DNA from: Bostrychus sinensis
Lineage: Eukaryota > Chordata > Actinopteri > Gobiiformes > Eleotridae
NCBI GenBank assembly: GCA_020698575.1
Contig: CM036254.1
Span: forward strand, 26,006,526 to 26,070,525
Reading direction: 5' to 3'
Length of the DNA: 64,000 nucleotides
Part shown: piece by piece, positions 1 through 10,318 of the stretch
Layout: each line of letters opens with the position of its first letter
Position numbering within the stretch: position 1 is the stretch's first letter
Translations under genes and position numbers: made by a program
The notes under the pieces: model-generated
Seen by the model: only the letters and a program-made list of their open reading frames with translations
The model's database searches: none
What the model was told of the DNA's origin: nothing

Positions 1-252
1 TGTTAGCCTGATGTTGCTAATAGCCATACTAATTAGCCATCTTATACTCTGTCCATTCCCCACTGTTGCCAGCTGGGTCACTGGACAGATTCCTAATCCA
101 AATGTTGTCTGCAAGACATTTGCCATACATATACATTATTTTGAATTATAAAACGTGAAATACAAATGCTAAGTTGTCCAAAATCTTTTGAAAAAGTCTT
201 ATAGAAAGCCTAATATAGGACCTTTAATCCTAATCTAGCCAAAAGGTGTCAC

Positions 253-417
253 AGTCCAGTGTATTCTTCGTGCCCATTCCAAGCTTGGCTAAATGGAAAA
301 GACTGTGTCAGGAGGGCATCTAATGTAAAAGCTATGCCAAATCAATATGTGCATTACTACACACTAGATTTGCTGTGCAACCCCAGAAGGGAAAAGCTGT
401 AAGGAAATTTGAAGAAG
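253..417 (+). mobile_element. RTE-like LINE 3' end or LINE-tailed SINE fragment
   Basis: The stretch reads like the fish repeat with core 'GTCAGGAGGGCATCTAATGT', preceded by a 'CCATTCCAAGCTTGG' block and ending in GAAGAAG. The same core and block recur near 2.67, 15.0, 44.65, 46.03, 55.5 and 59.8 kb in both orientations, so it is a dispersed family. No coding remains. The RTE assignment rests on remembered fish repeats and is the less certain part. Confidence 0.6.
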
Positions 418-1690
418 TTTTATACTAAACGCCACCATGCTATGTATGGCTTGTTTGTTGTTGGTTACTTTGGCTTGTCACAACATCACACGTATGTTTA
501 TTGTAGTGCACGTAGCGTTCTGTAAATCCAAATATAATGCAAAATTATTCAACCTACAATATGTTTAAGTTCTTGTTTGTGTAAAGTCGGACAAGGACAT
601 GCAAAATTCCAAATAAGCAGCCTGTGAGTGGAGCTAAAATTGATTGTATAAAAATATAATTAGAAAATACAGTATGTAGTAATTGTAATTGTTATGTATG
701 TAATGGTCCTAAAATTTACCCTTGAGGAACACCAAGAGAGATTTCCATAGCTATTACAACACCAACGCAAGGTGCTACTCATGTATAGTCTAAAAAACAT
801 CTAATATTATAGTGCCAACTGGACATTTAAGGTTTTGTTCAATCATGTACAGCTATTTATTGTGGCTGATACGGGGACAGCAAGGTCAGGTTTTAATGGC
901 AAAAAGTATGTCAAAATGCAGTTTATGCTTTTTGCAGTATATAGTATAAGGCCGAACTGTAAAATCAGTCATGAATTACTGTGTTGTGGACTGAAAATGA
1001 CTGCATGATTTGTATAAAAAAAGTAGTTATAGATTTGTTTGTGCATAATCTTGGTTCACCCCCAGAACCACAATTGAGTGTCTAAGTCTATCTAGGTATC
1101 TAAGAAGACCGATATTAAATTTGATCTATAACAATGTCTATAACCATTTTTTTCTTAATGGTTTGATTTATAAGCAACATGATAATAAACAATCATTTCT
1201 TTGGTAATGTATTTGTATTGCCATGTGTATCCATGTCCTGTGTGACTGTTGTTTAAATATGCCAATACCACACGTTTATTAATCAACTGTGGACCCACAG
1301 CGTATTTGGTTTGGTTGGTGCAGGATGGATGATAGTGGTGGGAGCTGTTTGGCCCTTTCTGCCACCCTCAACCCTCACCCTGTCATTACAGTGACACTCA
1401 AGTTCTGTTTAGCCCCAATTGGCCATACTAATAACAGTTTTAATAACCCGAGCCCATGTAATATTTCACCGCTGTTTGGGTCGTTATGTCACGCTACCAG
1501 CTCAGTGATGGAAAAACAGCTTCACCGCCGCAAGGATGAACTGACTGGGAAAACTCCATAAATACTGTATGTGTGTTATAGTCATGTTTTTGTATGATGC
1601 ACTAGCGGCACACTGTAAAAAATGTCCAAGTGTAATTTTACATTTTCAGCATCAGTTGGTTTAGTATACAGGCAGTAATGATACAAAATT
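418..1690. other. AT-rich spacer, no feature seen
   Basis: AT-rich sequence with only short chance reading frames. The 90-codon frame at 1289-1561 shows no domain and no codon periodicity that I can see. No repeat matching another part of the window was found. Confidence 0.5.
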
Positions 1691-1694
1691 GTGT

Positions 1695-1800
1695 GTGTCG
1701 CAGGGCACTTTCAGACACTCACTGACAGACAACTATTCAATCATTCATTCACAATTTAGAGCAATTTACCCATTCACACATTTTGATATGGATGGTCTTA
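1695..1800 (-). mobile_element. SINE-like fragment (gtggagtttgcatg family, body part)
   Basis: 'GACAGACAACTATTCA' followed by 'CACAATTTAGAGCAATTTA' is the reverse complement of the body seen in the copies at 24.65 kb (TGGTTGTCTGTCTATGT) and 31.13 kb. Head and tail are missing, so this is an internal fragment. Confidence 0.45.
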
Positions 1801-2189
1801 AGTCTACATGGGTGTTCATATATTCATGAGTGACTCTTTTTACTTAGATGTCTGTCTGTTTCAGCCCAGCCCTGTCCTCGCTGCAGATTTGTGTTCATGT
1901 TTGTGTGCACACCAGTCTGAGTCTGTGTTTGGCCTCTGACTGTGTGTTTGATTTTTTTACAGTATGTAACATAAATAAGGCTGTTCCTGTTCGATGGACC
2001 CTAACAGTCAGGGCAGCTGTTTTCTGCTGTAAACAAACATGAACATTGCATGCATTTAAATACACATTCACTTCTATTAGGTTGGTGAATGACCCTCCCA
2101 AGATTAAAATATCTATGAAAACTGTGGAACTAGTTCTTTTGATAGAGCCACCTGTTTGTTTTAAAAAAACACTGGACCTGTACGACCTC
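1801..2189. other. TG-rich spacer
   Basis: Degenerate TG-rich tract around 1848-1960, then mixed sequence. The overlapping 64- and 68-codon frames on opposite strands look like chance. No gene is supported. Confidence 0.4.
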
Positions 2190-2581
2190 AGTTAAGACCT
2201 AAGACTCTATGCCCAGCGACAGCCCCAAAACATCACTGCTCTAGAGGAGATCTGCATGGAGGAATGGGCCAAAATACCAGCAACAGTTTGTGAAAACCTT
2301 GTGAAGACTTACAGAAAATGTTTGACCTCTGTCATTGCCAACAAAGGGTATATAACAAAGTATTGAGATGAACTTTTGTTATTGACCAAATACTTATTTC
2401 CACCATAAATTGCAAATAAATTCTTTAAAAATCAGACAAGGTGATTTTCTGGATTTTTTTTCTCATTTTGTCTCTCATAGTTGAGGTATACCTATGATGA
2501 AAATTACAGGCCTCTCTCATCTTTTTAAGTGGGAGAACTTGCACAATTGGTGGCTGACTAAATACTTTTTTGCCCCCACTG
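2190..2581 (+). mobile_element. Tc1-like transposon, 5'-truncated
   Basis: The right half of a Tc1 family element. It carries the end of the transposase frame, a short 3' UTR and the right terminal sequence ending TTTTTGCCCCCACTG, followed by a TA dinucleotide at 2582-2583 as expected of the TA target site. 'GTGGGAGAACTTGCACAA' before the end matches the terminal inverted repeat of common fish and frog Tc1 families. The left half and left terminus are gone, so it cannot move. Confidence 0.8.
2205..2366 (+). pseudogene. Tc1-like transposase C-terminal remnant
   Basis: An open stretch of 53 codons ending in TGA. It reads LYAQRQPQNITALEE, then EEWAKIPATVCENLVKTYR: the usual C-terminal tail of Tc1-family transposases, after the last catalytic residue. 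The DNA-binding domain and the catalytic DDE triad are absent. It is a dead relic inside the truncated element. Confidence 0.8.
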
Positions 2582-2659
2582 TAAGATGTGATTTTCTGTG
2601 AACTCTTGAATCACACAAAACCTTTGGATATCCTGTACTTTTAAATACCAATGTCCTAA

Positions 2660-2714
2660 ATGTTAACAGAAATGTGTCAGGAAGGTCATCCAGTGTAAAA
2701 ACCTGCCAAACTAC
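2660..2714 (+). mobile_element. Short RTE-like / SINE-tail fragment
   Basis: 'GTGTCAGGAAGGTCATCCAG' followed by TGTAAAAACCTGCCAAA repeats the core seen at 300-345 and 55.56 kb. Only the tail-proximal 50 bases are left. Confidence 0.5.
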
Positions 2715-2829
2715 TCATGAAAATAAAAGAAAATGAGTAGCAAAAAGGCACTATAACAGGGATTTATAATGTAGCAGAGTTGATTACATTCTTATGTAAG
2801 TGTTGCTAAATCCCTTTGTATCTAAAGTT

Positions 2830-3220
2830 TAAATGGAAACTATTGAGGTGGAAACCAGCTCCAGACACTTTGTCCTACTCGTGCCTTTGCCAGGGACACA
2901 CAGAAACTTAACTCGCTGGCAGCAGCACGCTCCTTCATTTACCACTGTGAAAGATAAAGACACAGGGGTATACAGCCAGGTCCTGGGAAGACAGGGAGAA
3001 CAGACCACATCACAGAGGCACCACAAGCAGGGCTGGACCCATCCAGGAGGACTGGAGACTGGGGCCTGTGGAGAGAGTTGGCCCGACATCGGCTGAACAG
3101 TGTCAAGGATGAACCAGGGAGAGCTTTCATTCACTGCCAACCAGATTATTTCGAAGTGTATCCATGGACATGTCCAAAGAAGACAAAGAAAGTTAGTCAA
3201 GCAGTCTACAGATCCGGACC
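2830..3220. promoter_or_regulatory. GC-richer repeat-free island (candidate cis-regulatory)
   Basis: About 390 bp, clearly richer in GC than its AT-rich flanks and free of recognisable repeats. Frames of 87 (+), 99 (+) and 123 (-) codons overlap here on both strands, as expected from low stop density. None shows a domain. An unannotated exon is possible. A conserved non-coding element is the better guess. Confidence 0.25.
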
Positions 3221-3537
3221 CATTACAAGCATGATATTATACTGTATTTACACATCACTTATTCTGCATCTAAATGAGCCCTTTACACATAGATTTTTGT
3301 GCCTCAGATATTTTCCAGTAACCAACCATTTATTACCAGCCCCCCATAACCCCATATTTATTGTTCAGAAATCATAAATTGCAAACTGAATACCAGTTCC
3401 TAACATATTTGAAACCAGTAATTGTATGTAATAAAGATGTTGGGCTGAAGCATGCAACCGAAGGAAGTGAACAGTAGTTTAGTTCGAAGAATATTTGGCA
3501 TTTGGACTGGTTCATGAACACATAAACATGATCACTA
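3221..3537. other. AT-rich spacer
   Basis: No repeat or coding signal recognised between the island and the mariner element. Confidence 0.4.
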
Positions 3538-3539
3538 TA

Positions 3540-3985
3540 CAGTTAGGTCCACAGGTATTTGGAAACTGACACAAGTTTTCTTATTTTATATTTTTACCAA
3601 AACATAGTCAAAATACAATTATATAATTAATATGGGCCTCTCTGCTGTAATTGGAAAGTATTCACATCCAAATCAAGGGAAGTTTAGGAATTACATCTGT
3701 GTAGCGGCCTCTTTTTCAGGGGTTCCAAAGTTATTGGACAAATTAACATTAACATTTATGAAAGGTTCATTTTAAATATTTTGTTGAGAATGCTTTACAG
3801 GCAAAAACTGCCTGATGTCTGGAGATGGTGCTTTGCCAGGCCTTTACTGTAGCTGTCTTTAGTCGTCACATGTTTGTGGATCTTTCTGCCTTAAGTTTTG
3901 TCTTAAATATGTGAAATGCAGCTCGATTGGGTTGAGATCTGGTGAGTGACTCGCCTATTGAAGAATATTCCACTATTGACTGTGC
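3540..3985 (-). mobile_element. mariner/Tc1-like transposon fragment
   Basis: Begins CAGTTAGGTCCACAGGTATT directly after TA at 3538-3539, matching the terminal repeat of a common fish mariner/Tc1 family (CAGTTAGGTCCATAAATATT). The coding sense is the minus strand and the right part, with the opposite terminus, is missing. A decayed copy. Confidence 0.8.
3840..3975 (-). pseudogene. mariner/Tc1 transposase relic with SPDLNPIE motif
   Basis: Read on the minus strand, about 3922-3948 encodes SPDLNPIE, the conserved block around the second catalytic aspartate of Tc1/mariner transposases. A TAG lies a few codons upstream and a TAA downstream, so the frame is broken. Only this C-terminal block is recognisable. 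Confidence 0.75.
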
Positions 3986-4004
3986 CTGTGTTGCTTTTGT
4001 GGAA

Positions 4005-4122
4005 ACAAGCATTCAGAGGCCTCCGAAACTCAGCACCAGAGAATACAGGATTACTTAAACAGGCGTGAATGAAACAAAACACAACTCAGGTACGTTGATA
4101 GAAAGCTCCAAAAATAGATTTT
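4005..4122 (+). repeat. Right end of the 'GGGGCTATATTATGC' element
   Basis: 'CAGCACCAGAGAATACAGGA' and the following 'TTACTTAAACAGGCGTGAAT' match 32618-32690, 39465-39597 and, on the minus strand, about 25625-25690. At 39.6 kb the same sequence runs into GCATAAAATAGCCCCTTT, the inverted end of the family. Here it stops in a T-rich tract at 4120. Confidence 0.6.
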
Positions 4123-4614
4123 TTTTATTTATTTTTTTTGTGTGTGTGTAACTGGTTTTAAAAGTGTGGGTGTATGAGCACTATTCTAAAAACATTCATC
4201 TTATCCTTATCCTCTAGGGCAATAGTCTTAAGCACATATGCCTAGACTTCCTTGTGTCCAGACACTTCCTCCAGAACCCATGCATTCTTCTAGGCTTGCC
4301 AAAAAACACACAGTCTCCTCCAGGTTATTCTAGGTCTGCCCCTCCCCCCTGCAGAAGCAACTTTAACTTCCACGATAGACTAATAAAGTTATGTAAACAT
4401 CGAAATACCATCTTCACCACCTTCGGTGGTGTTCAATGTTAAATTACAAAAAAACTAAGAAACATTTTAAAGATACGTATTTTTATTGTCTCTCTTGTTA
4501 AAAGCAAGTACAGCTTATTTAACTAAGTACAAAACACAATTAATAGCAAAAATACCGTACATTTAAAAAAATCTGTTTGTGCATGCGCACATGAAAGGCA
4601 ACTAGTGCTTCTGG
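4123..4614. other. T-rich/(TG)n tract and spacer
   Basis: 4120-4150 is T-rich and runs into a short (TG)n. The rest is AT-rich with no recognised repeat. The 62-codon frame at 4254-4442 has no recognisable product. Confidence 0.4.
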
Positions 4615-4619
4615 TACAA

Positions 4620-4975
4620 ATGGGTCAAGTCAGACGGACAAATGCAGGAGGTTATGCGGGTTGATGGTTTGATTCCCAATCTGACCCAGTGCATAATGGC
4701 ACTTTCACACAGTACAGTTATATAAAAAAAACACCCCATATTCATTTATAGGAACCCTCCTGCCCCAGGACCCCTTTGCCAGCTCGCTTTCACACTGCCA
4801 ATAGCAACTGGAAGGTAATGTAAAAGGTTCCTACAGTGTGAAAGGGCCTACTGTCATTGTGTCCTTGTGCAAGATACTTTACCTACATTGCCTACTCCAG
4901 TCACAGTGGCTGGTTGGGACATCTGGCATAAAAATCGCTTTGCAATGGCAACTCCATAAACATAAAGGAATTAAA
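4620..4975 (+). mobile_element. tRNA-headed SINE (family S1) split by a MITE
   Basis: A B-box-like 'ATGGTTTGATTCCC' near 4660 is followed, after the nested insertion, by 'CTGTCATTGTGTCCTTGTGC', 'ACTCCAGTCACAGT' and a tail 'CATCTGGCATAAAAA'. The order matches copies at 7.2, 32.1 and (minus) 47.3 kb. The tail resembles the RTE-like core elsewhere in the window, consistent with a SINE using a LINE-type 3' end. Confidence 0.65.
4696..4848. repeat. 153-bp MITE nested in SINE, flanked by TA
   Basis: The ends are imperfect inverted repeats: GGCACTTTCACAC near 4698 and GTGTGAAAGGGCC at 4836-4848. Inner arms (ATAGGAACC / GGTTCCTAC) pair as well. TA lies on both sides (4694-4695, 4849-4850). Removing it restores the continuous SINE sequence seen in other copies. 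No coding capacity. TA duplication suits Tc1/mariner-type mobilisation. A 3-bp Harbinger-type duplication is less likely. Confidence 0.75.
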
Positions 4976-5289
4976 CATAATTAAAATGTCTGGGGCTCAA
5001 GACAACATTTAATCATACAATAGGTTCCTAATTGTGCCGGATCCAAGTAAACAGTGGCTGGAACTCACCCTGTGAAAAATGATGGATCCTGGATCCTGTT
5101 TTAGCCCAAATTAAGCCTTGACAATACACAAAGTTTTAAAAATCCATTGTATTAATTATTATATAATGGTAGATCTTTCCTTTGTTCATGCACGCCAAGC
5201 AGAGAGTCGACCTCCTCCAACAATCACAAAAGCAATGAAATGCTTTTTGCACTAACACTGTACTTTTCCTTTTAATCCTTGAAGAACAT
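4976..5289. other. AT-rich spacer
   Basis: No recognised repeat or coding signal. Confidence 0.35.
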
Positions 5290-5830
5290 CCTTTTACAGC
5301 CAGTGTTCATCCTCCAGTGCTCCATAACTTAAAGTTGAACAAAGTATCCCAGAGGCCAGTGGTCCAAGGAAGGTCTCTGGAGCTGGTGGATATGGGTCAT
5401 GAATCAGCCTTTGAAGGAAACACCAAACAGTTTATGGAGACTTGCATAACAGACCTACACTTTGTTAAAGCCAGCCCTCTTTAAAGATTTGGTGGGAAGA
5501 ACCAAAGCTGAATCAATTAGGCCTACTGTGTGATTTATGGCAGAGGTGAGTGACTGTGCCTGCCTCCACGGGATGAGAAAAGAGAGGAGCCTGAAGCCCC
5601 TGAAAGCCAAAGATAAACCATGTCATCGTAGAGACATTAATCAGTGGCTGACACACACCTGCACACTCACACACACAATGTACACAAACGCACCATCATT
5701 GGAGCTTATCGAATCAAAACACTCTTTCCCTATAGCCTGTATTTCCAGGGAACATTTTGTGCAGGGGATATTATGTAATGGAGAAGCCGACCTCAAAGAC
5801 AGCGCTATACATTTCTGCAAATCCCATTTA
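5290..5830. promoter_or_regulatory. Repeat-free island (candidate cis-regulatory)
   Basis: About 540 bp of balanced composition without recognisable repeats, including 'GAATCAATTAGGCC', a homeodomain-like core. It holds a consensus-grade splice-donor-like GAGGTGAGT near 5545 inside a 104-codon plus-strand frame, but no acceptor or domain to make an exon call. Conservation is the deciding test. Confidence 0.22.
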
Positions 5831-6214
5831 GTAAGCCAAATTATACATTGACATTGGAATATAGTCTACATGCTAAATCAGGTTTAGTCTTGTTCTGTGC
5901 AATGGCAGTCATTCATGAACTTTCAGGAGGAAAGGCCATGATGTTCCTAAACTAGAATACACTTTATTAAAATGTTCCAGTAAAAGGGAAAAAAAATCTA
6001 AACAAAAGATATATTTTCTGCAAATTTTGTGAGATGCACAATTGGAATCAATAAACTTTTTGAGCATCAGAAAGAAGGTTGAAGTGGTGGGGAAAAAAGT
6101 AGACCCTATTACTCATGCAATTTACTTAAGCAAACTTTTGGAAGAAAAAGTACTTTGTGAGTATTAGCCAATTAATATAGCTTAAGCTAATCTATATCTA
6201 CTTTTGTAATTCTA
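5831..6214. other. AT-rich spacer
   Basis: Low-GC sequence. Nothing recognised. Confidence 0.35.
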
Positions 6215-6523
6215 AAGCACTTTTTCTCTGGTACATGGTATTCTTGGAATAACTCAGCACTATTAAGCAATAAGAAAGCATTAATAAATATGTAATTAAC
6301 AATGATTTAATGAAGAAGCCATTTATACTGATTTTACACTGTTTATAATTTTGCATTGTTTTACCTGCGCTTACTACTCAGTAATTAAAAGATAATAACA
6401 ATGTTTATAACTCAATGATATTTATAAGGTTGAAATAATGCTTTGTAAATAACCAATGAACTGGTAACTTAACTAATACTTAACTAATGCTGGTGTGAGT
6501 TTTTCTAAAGTGTTACCAGGATT
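6215..6523 (+). repeat. AT-rich MITE, family M1 (copy A)
   Basis: 'AAAGCATTAATAAATATGTA' continuing 'ATTAACAA', plus 'GTAAATAACCAATGAACTGG', match 19395-19682 almost base for base. The right end TTCTAAAGTGTTACC is the reverse complement of the left end seen at 46.70 kb (AACACTTTAGAATAA). The left end is decayed. No coding. Confidence 0.7.
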
Positions 6524-6539
6524 TTGAAAAATTGGCAGC

Positions 6540-6905
6540 TACCCCACTACCCACCTTGTGCCCACCTTTTTGCCTGCTGCTGTTCCTGCCCCAGCCTCTG
6601 TGGGTGAGTTTCAGACCTTCCCTCTGGTATGTACTGTTTTCCACCCCCCATGTGCTGTAGATTAGTGTCTTTGTTCTGTGCAGTGCTGCCATAACACTCG
6701 CTCATTAATCACACTCTTACAGTAGTGGGACCCCCCCCCCCCCCCCCCCCCCATCCCTCCCTCCTCGCCTGCCAGCTATTCCCAGAGTGTAAACCCTCGC
6801 TGGAGCTACTGCTAAAATCAACGTGTGATCCAGCCCAGAGACAGGAGCAAAGAAAAGTGGGTCAACAGGAAGCACACTGGAACCACCTGAAAGGATCGGG
6901 AATCT
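6540..6905. promoter_or_regulatory. GC-richer island with 22-bp poly-C
   Basis: Repeat-free apart from the C tract. Contains 'GCTCATTAATCACACTC' (homeodomain-type ATTA cores). The 60-codon frame at 6725-6907 is an artefact of the poly-C (polyproline). Candidate regulatory island by composition only. Confidence 0.2.
6731..6752. repeat. (C)22 homopolymer
   Basis: Twenty-two consecutive C, followed by a C/T-rich stretch. Length is prone to sequencing or assembly error. Confidence 0.95.
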
Positions 6906-7032
6906 GAGACCACCTTTTAAAACTCAAACACGTCTGTTAGGGCTCAACACAGTATTTAGAGGGCATTAAAGTCAAGGTTGGCATCATTTTAATGGACAAC
7001 AGAATATTTTAGTTATAAGTGATGTTCTCTGC

Positions 7033-7155
7033 TGAAGTGGAAGAAGTACTCAAACTTTGTACTACATTGGCTACATCTATTACTGCTACAACTACTACTA
7101 ATACTACAAACATTGCTGCTGCTAGTGTTCTGCCTACTACTATTACTCAGACTAG
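7033..7155. repeat. AAGTACTCAA-(CTA)n dispersed repeat
   Basis: 'GGAAGAAGTACTCAAA' is followed by imperfect CTA/CTG triplets to about 7150. The same pairing recurs at 15.5-16.3, 17.5-17.9 and 19.2 kb, so the triplets are part of a dispersed element rather than an independent microsatellite. Confidence 0.6.
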
Positions 7156-7167
7156 AGTTGGACTAAA

Positions 7168-7363
7168 AGCTGCAGTGGCTCAGAAGGTGCAATAGGTTGT
7201 CCAGTTACCTGAAGGTTGGCGGTCCATGCTCCCACCCAGTGTATACTGCCAGTGCGTCCTTGGGCAAGACACCTCACCCACCCTACTTCCAGTGTAACTA
7301 TGGACTGGTGCATAAATGTCTTTGTGTGAATGGTTACTGTCTCTTTATGAAGCTTTAAAGTGC
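7168..7363 (+). mobile_element. tRNA-headed SINE, family S1
   Basis: A-box-like TGGCTCAGAAGG at 7177, B-box region 'GAAGGTTGGCGGTCCATGC', then 'GTCCTTGGGCAAGACAC', the standard layout of a common fish tRNA-derived repeat. It carries an uninterrupted GTGTATACTGCC where the 4.7-kb copy has its MITE. Too decayed to be a tRNA gene. Confidence 0.7.
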
Positions 7364-7439
7364 CCATGGAGGTAGAAAAATGCAGATTTTAGTTTACATA
7401 GCTCAACAGTTTGCAAAATGTGCTTAATAGGATTTATTA

Positions 7440-7790
7440 GGCAAATGCGTTTCAATTTAATTCAATTTTATTTATATAGCCCAATATCACAAAAGCAGTT
7501 GCCTCACAGGGCTTTACAAGCAATTAGTCAAACAAACAAAAACACACAATCAAACATGAACAATAACTGCACTAAATTAAACAGTCCCAGGACATCCCCC
7601 GTCCTTAGACCTTCTCAGTAACTAAAAAGTCCTAAAAAAAACCCAGATGTGGGGGGAAAAAAGCCTTATGGCCTTATGGAGAGCCACATTGAAGGAGAGA
7701 GCCTCTCCCAGGATGGACAGGCTATAAATGTGTCTAGGGCTGTTAAATATAGTCCATTAGCTCATGTTAGCTTATCTGTAGTATTTTATG
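7440..7790 (-). mobile_element. L2-like LINE 3' fragment
   Basis: Starts 'TTCAATTTTATTTATATAG', the reversed tail typical of fish L2/Maui-type LINEs. 'CAATCAAACATGAACAATAA', 'GTCCCAGGACATCCCC' and 'ACATTGAAGGAGAGA' match 54720-54960 closely. No reverse-transcriptase frame is left. Confidence 0.65.
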
Positions 7791-8290
7791 ATATTGCTGA
7801 TACTGTTTAGTTGTGTGTAAATTGTTTTTATCTTTCATTATGCCAAAAAGTAGAACCATGAATGTAGCTAATTAAAGGTAAATTAAAATAAAGGTTTATT
7901 AAAGGTTTTGCATATGTATGTTGTAACAATGGCTTTTTCTGCAACTAGCTGGGAAAGATTTAAAATCTATAATGAGCCATGTTGGTATTGGACTTTAAAG
8001 ATTTGCCCAGGATAGCCCTTGGCAAATGTTATCGCTGAATGTTTATCAGAGCATCTCCAAAAAATGAAGTTCTTGAGGGCTGTCAATACTAAACAAATGT
8101 AATGCACAAAAGGAAGTATGAACTGAACTAACTGGAGAGCAACAGGGCCTTTATAGGAAATAGAGGACAGCCCAATCTATTAGTGTTGTATAAGTATGTT
8201 GTAAGTTACATTGTAGACTCTCCACTCACAGAGAATATTGTCCTTGGGGGAGAGGCAGAATTTGAGGCCCAACATCTTGGACCTTTTAGG
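7791..8290. other. AT-rich spacer
   Basis: Nothing recognised. Low GC, no window-internal repeat match. Confidence 0.35.
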
Positions 8291-8299
8291 GGCGACTGG

Positions 8300-8985
8300 G
8301 GGCTGCAGCAGTGTTTATGTCACTGTCCGGCAGTCTCTGGGTTAGATCCATCATGAGCTCTCAGACTTTAACTCAGAGCAGCATGAACAGGGGCTTGGGT
8401 TTCTGTGGCCCCCCGAGTCCGAGGCCCTCTCACTCACTCCAGTCCATGCTGCAGGTCTTTGTCTCCAGTTCACACACACACACACATATAACACACACAT
8501 ATACACACAGACCTGAGCCTCTTCCCAAAATATCTCTCACACGCTACACCCTTTCGTTCCGCCTCTCTGTCGTCACCCCCCTCGTAGCCCTGGCCAATGG
8601 TGAATTAGCATTTTTCCACAGCTTTACTTTTGTCTTAGTTAACCCTCCCCAGTGCCACCGCTCCATGCGCTGGTATGTGGCCCGTCATTAATCTGCAGTG
8701 CAGCCCGAGATGACCCCCCAAAAGCCTGTCCCGCGGGGGCCGCTGCTGGGAAAGGAGTCCCTTCACTTCTCATTAAGAACCAATAGCTGCCGCCCCCACC
8801 AGCCCCAAACCAGCATTCCCTCCCCCACCCCTCCTGCACTGGGCTAGCCCACAGTGCTGCACTAATCTCATGCGCTCATTAGCATGGTGCCCCCATTTGG
8901 GTCCTGCAGGGCTTTATTGGGTCGGGCAGGAGAACGGACGCCTCTCTTTTTGTTCAGGCTGCCTTTTTAGAGATGCTAAATATGA
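8300..8985. promoter_or_regulatory. Large GC-rich island (candidate cis-regulatory)
   Basis: About 690 bp, one of the most GC-rich parts of the first 40 kb. Homeodomain-type cores are embedded in GC-rich sequence (CGTCATTAATCTGC, GCGCTCATTAGCATGG), and an inverted CCAATAAAG lies at 8912-8920, close to the posterior-HOX consensus. Overlapping frames on both strands have no domain. An interior (CA)n at 8471-8510 breaks it. Confidence 0.35.
8471..8510. repeat. (CA)n with TA interruptions
   Basis: Dinucleotide microsatellite of about 40 bp. Confidence 0.9.
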
Positions 8986-10015
8986 CAGTCTATTCACTTA
9001 TCATCACTGTGAGTTCAGCTTCTGTACACCCCCTGCTGATAAAATTTCTCTCTTTTCTCTCTGTTTTTCATTTGGGTGCTAGTCTTAACCTCTAATTTGG
9101 ACATTGCAGCTGTCAACTTTCAGTTTGTTTTTTTCCTGCTTGTCATGTTTGAAAAGGAATCCACTGCAATAGAGAAAGCATTATGTTGATCTTCTATTCA
9201 GTGTTTGAATCAATCAGGCTAACACACTCATAGCAAAGTTGATGGTGGAACCGCCGCTGCATGTTTACAGAATAATTGGGCTATGAGCTAGGTTGTGTTC
9301 TGAGCAAAGGTTAAGCAAGAAGGACAAGGTTTAATTTTCAGAATATTCTTCACCCTTTATCCCAAGAGATTAGTCATTTCTAGTGAAAACTGCTGTGTGA
9401 GTAGACGCTCATATACAGTAGTACCCACCTGAATGAAACTTTTTACTGAATTCTCCTGGATGACTGAGAACCTACACAGACGGCATGTTCTGAGCATGTT
9501 TTACTTTGGGCAACATTACAAAACACATGAACAAATAGGGAAAACAAAAGGCAGTGTTGAGATTTATGCTGATGGATCTTGGAACAGCAAACACACACTT
9601 AGGTTACTCTACTGATGGCAAAATGTGTTGATTGATTGTATTCATCTGCTTTAGGCAAGAAAGTTAGAGTTGTTAGAGTTTCTTTTCATGAATGAATGAT
9701 AAACTAAAAAAGAACCCTAGAATGCGGATCTCTAAGTGTTAGCCATACACTTAAAATTGCTTGCATGCATGCCCTCCTCGGTTGCAACAAGAGTAAGATA
9801 TGAGTTACATAACCAGTGGGCAATTCATTAAATAATGCCTCTGATTAAATAAATAATAAATAAAAAGCAGTTTTCATTTTTATTGTTAGAAGTAGAAAGT
9901 GACGACAGACATCAAACTTACATGAATATAGTGAAAACTATGCAACAAGTGGCTGCTAACTTCTCAGCTCTTTTGCATTGGTCTCATTCTTTAAAAGTAG
10001 TTATTGTTCCTCGGC
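8986..10015. other. AT-rich spacer
   Basis: About 1 kb with no recognised repeat, gene or RNA. The 60-70 codon frames look like chance. Confidence 0.35.
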
Positions 10016-10318
10016 TCAAAGGACGTCCCCCTCAAATCCAATGAGTCCAGGCTGAGCTGTGCCAGTCTGCCTCTCTATCACACACACTGATGAGACCTAA
10101 GGCAGACCAGATCAGTCCTGCAGCGGGCCAAACCAGTCCAGTCCTGGGCACAACACTCCTCCAGTCACAAGGCTCTCAGCTGAGTCCTGCCACCCAGACT
10201 GTGTGGACTCAGACTAACACCGACCAAAGCCAGCTCCACTTCACTTCATGTGGTTTTCAGAGGTTTAGCTCAACTCATGATGATCAGCAGAGGATGAGGC
10301 ATGGGAAAAACTGACTCA
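10016..10318. promoter_or_regulatory. Repeat-free island, CAGTCC-rich
   Basis: Balanced GC with repeated CAGTCC/CAGTCT/AGTCCTG words ('CCAGTCCAGTCCTGGGC'), suggesting either an old short tandem repeat or a regulatory island. The 74-codon frame has no domain. Confidence 0.22.

Noticed and set aside
5537..5851. 104-codon frame with internal GAGGTGAGT donor-like site
   Set aside because: No acceptor, domain or conservation evidence. Kept only as a possible island.
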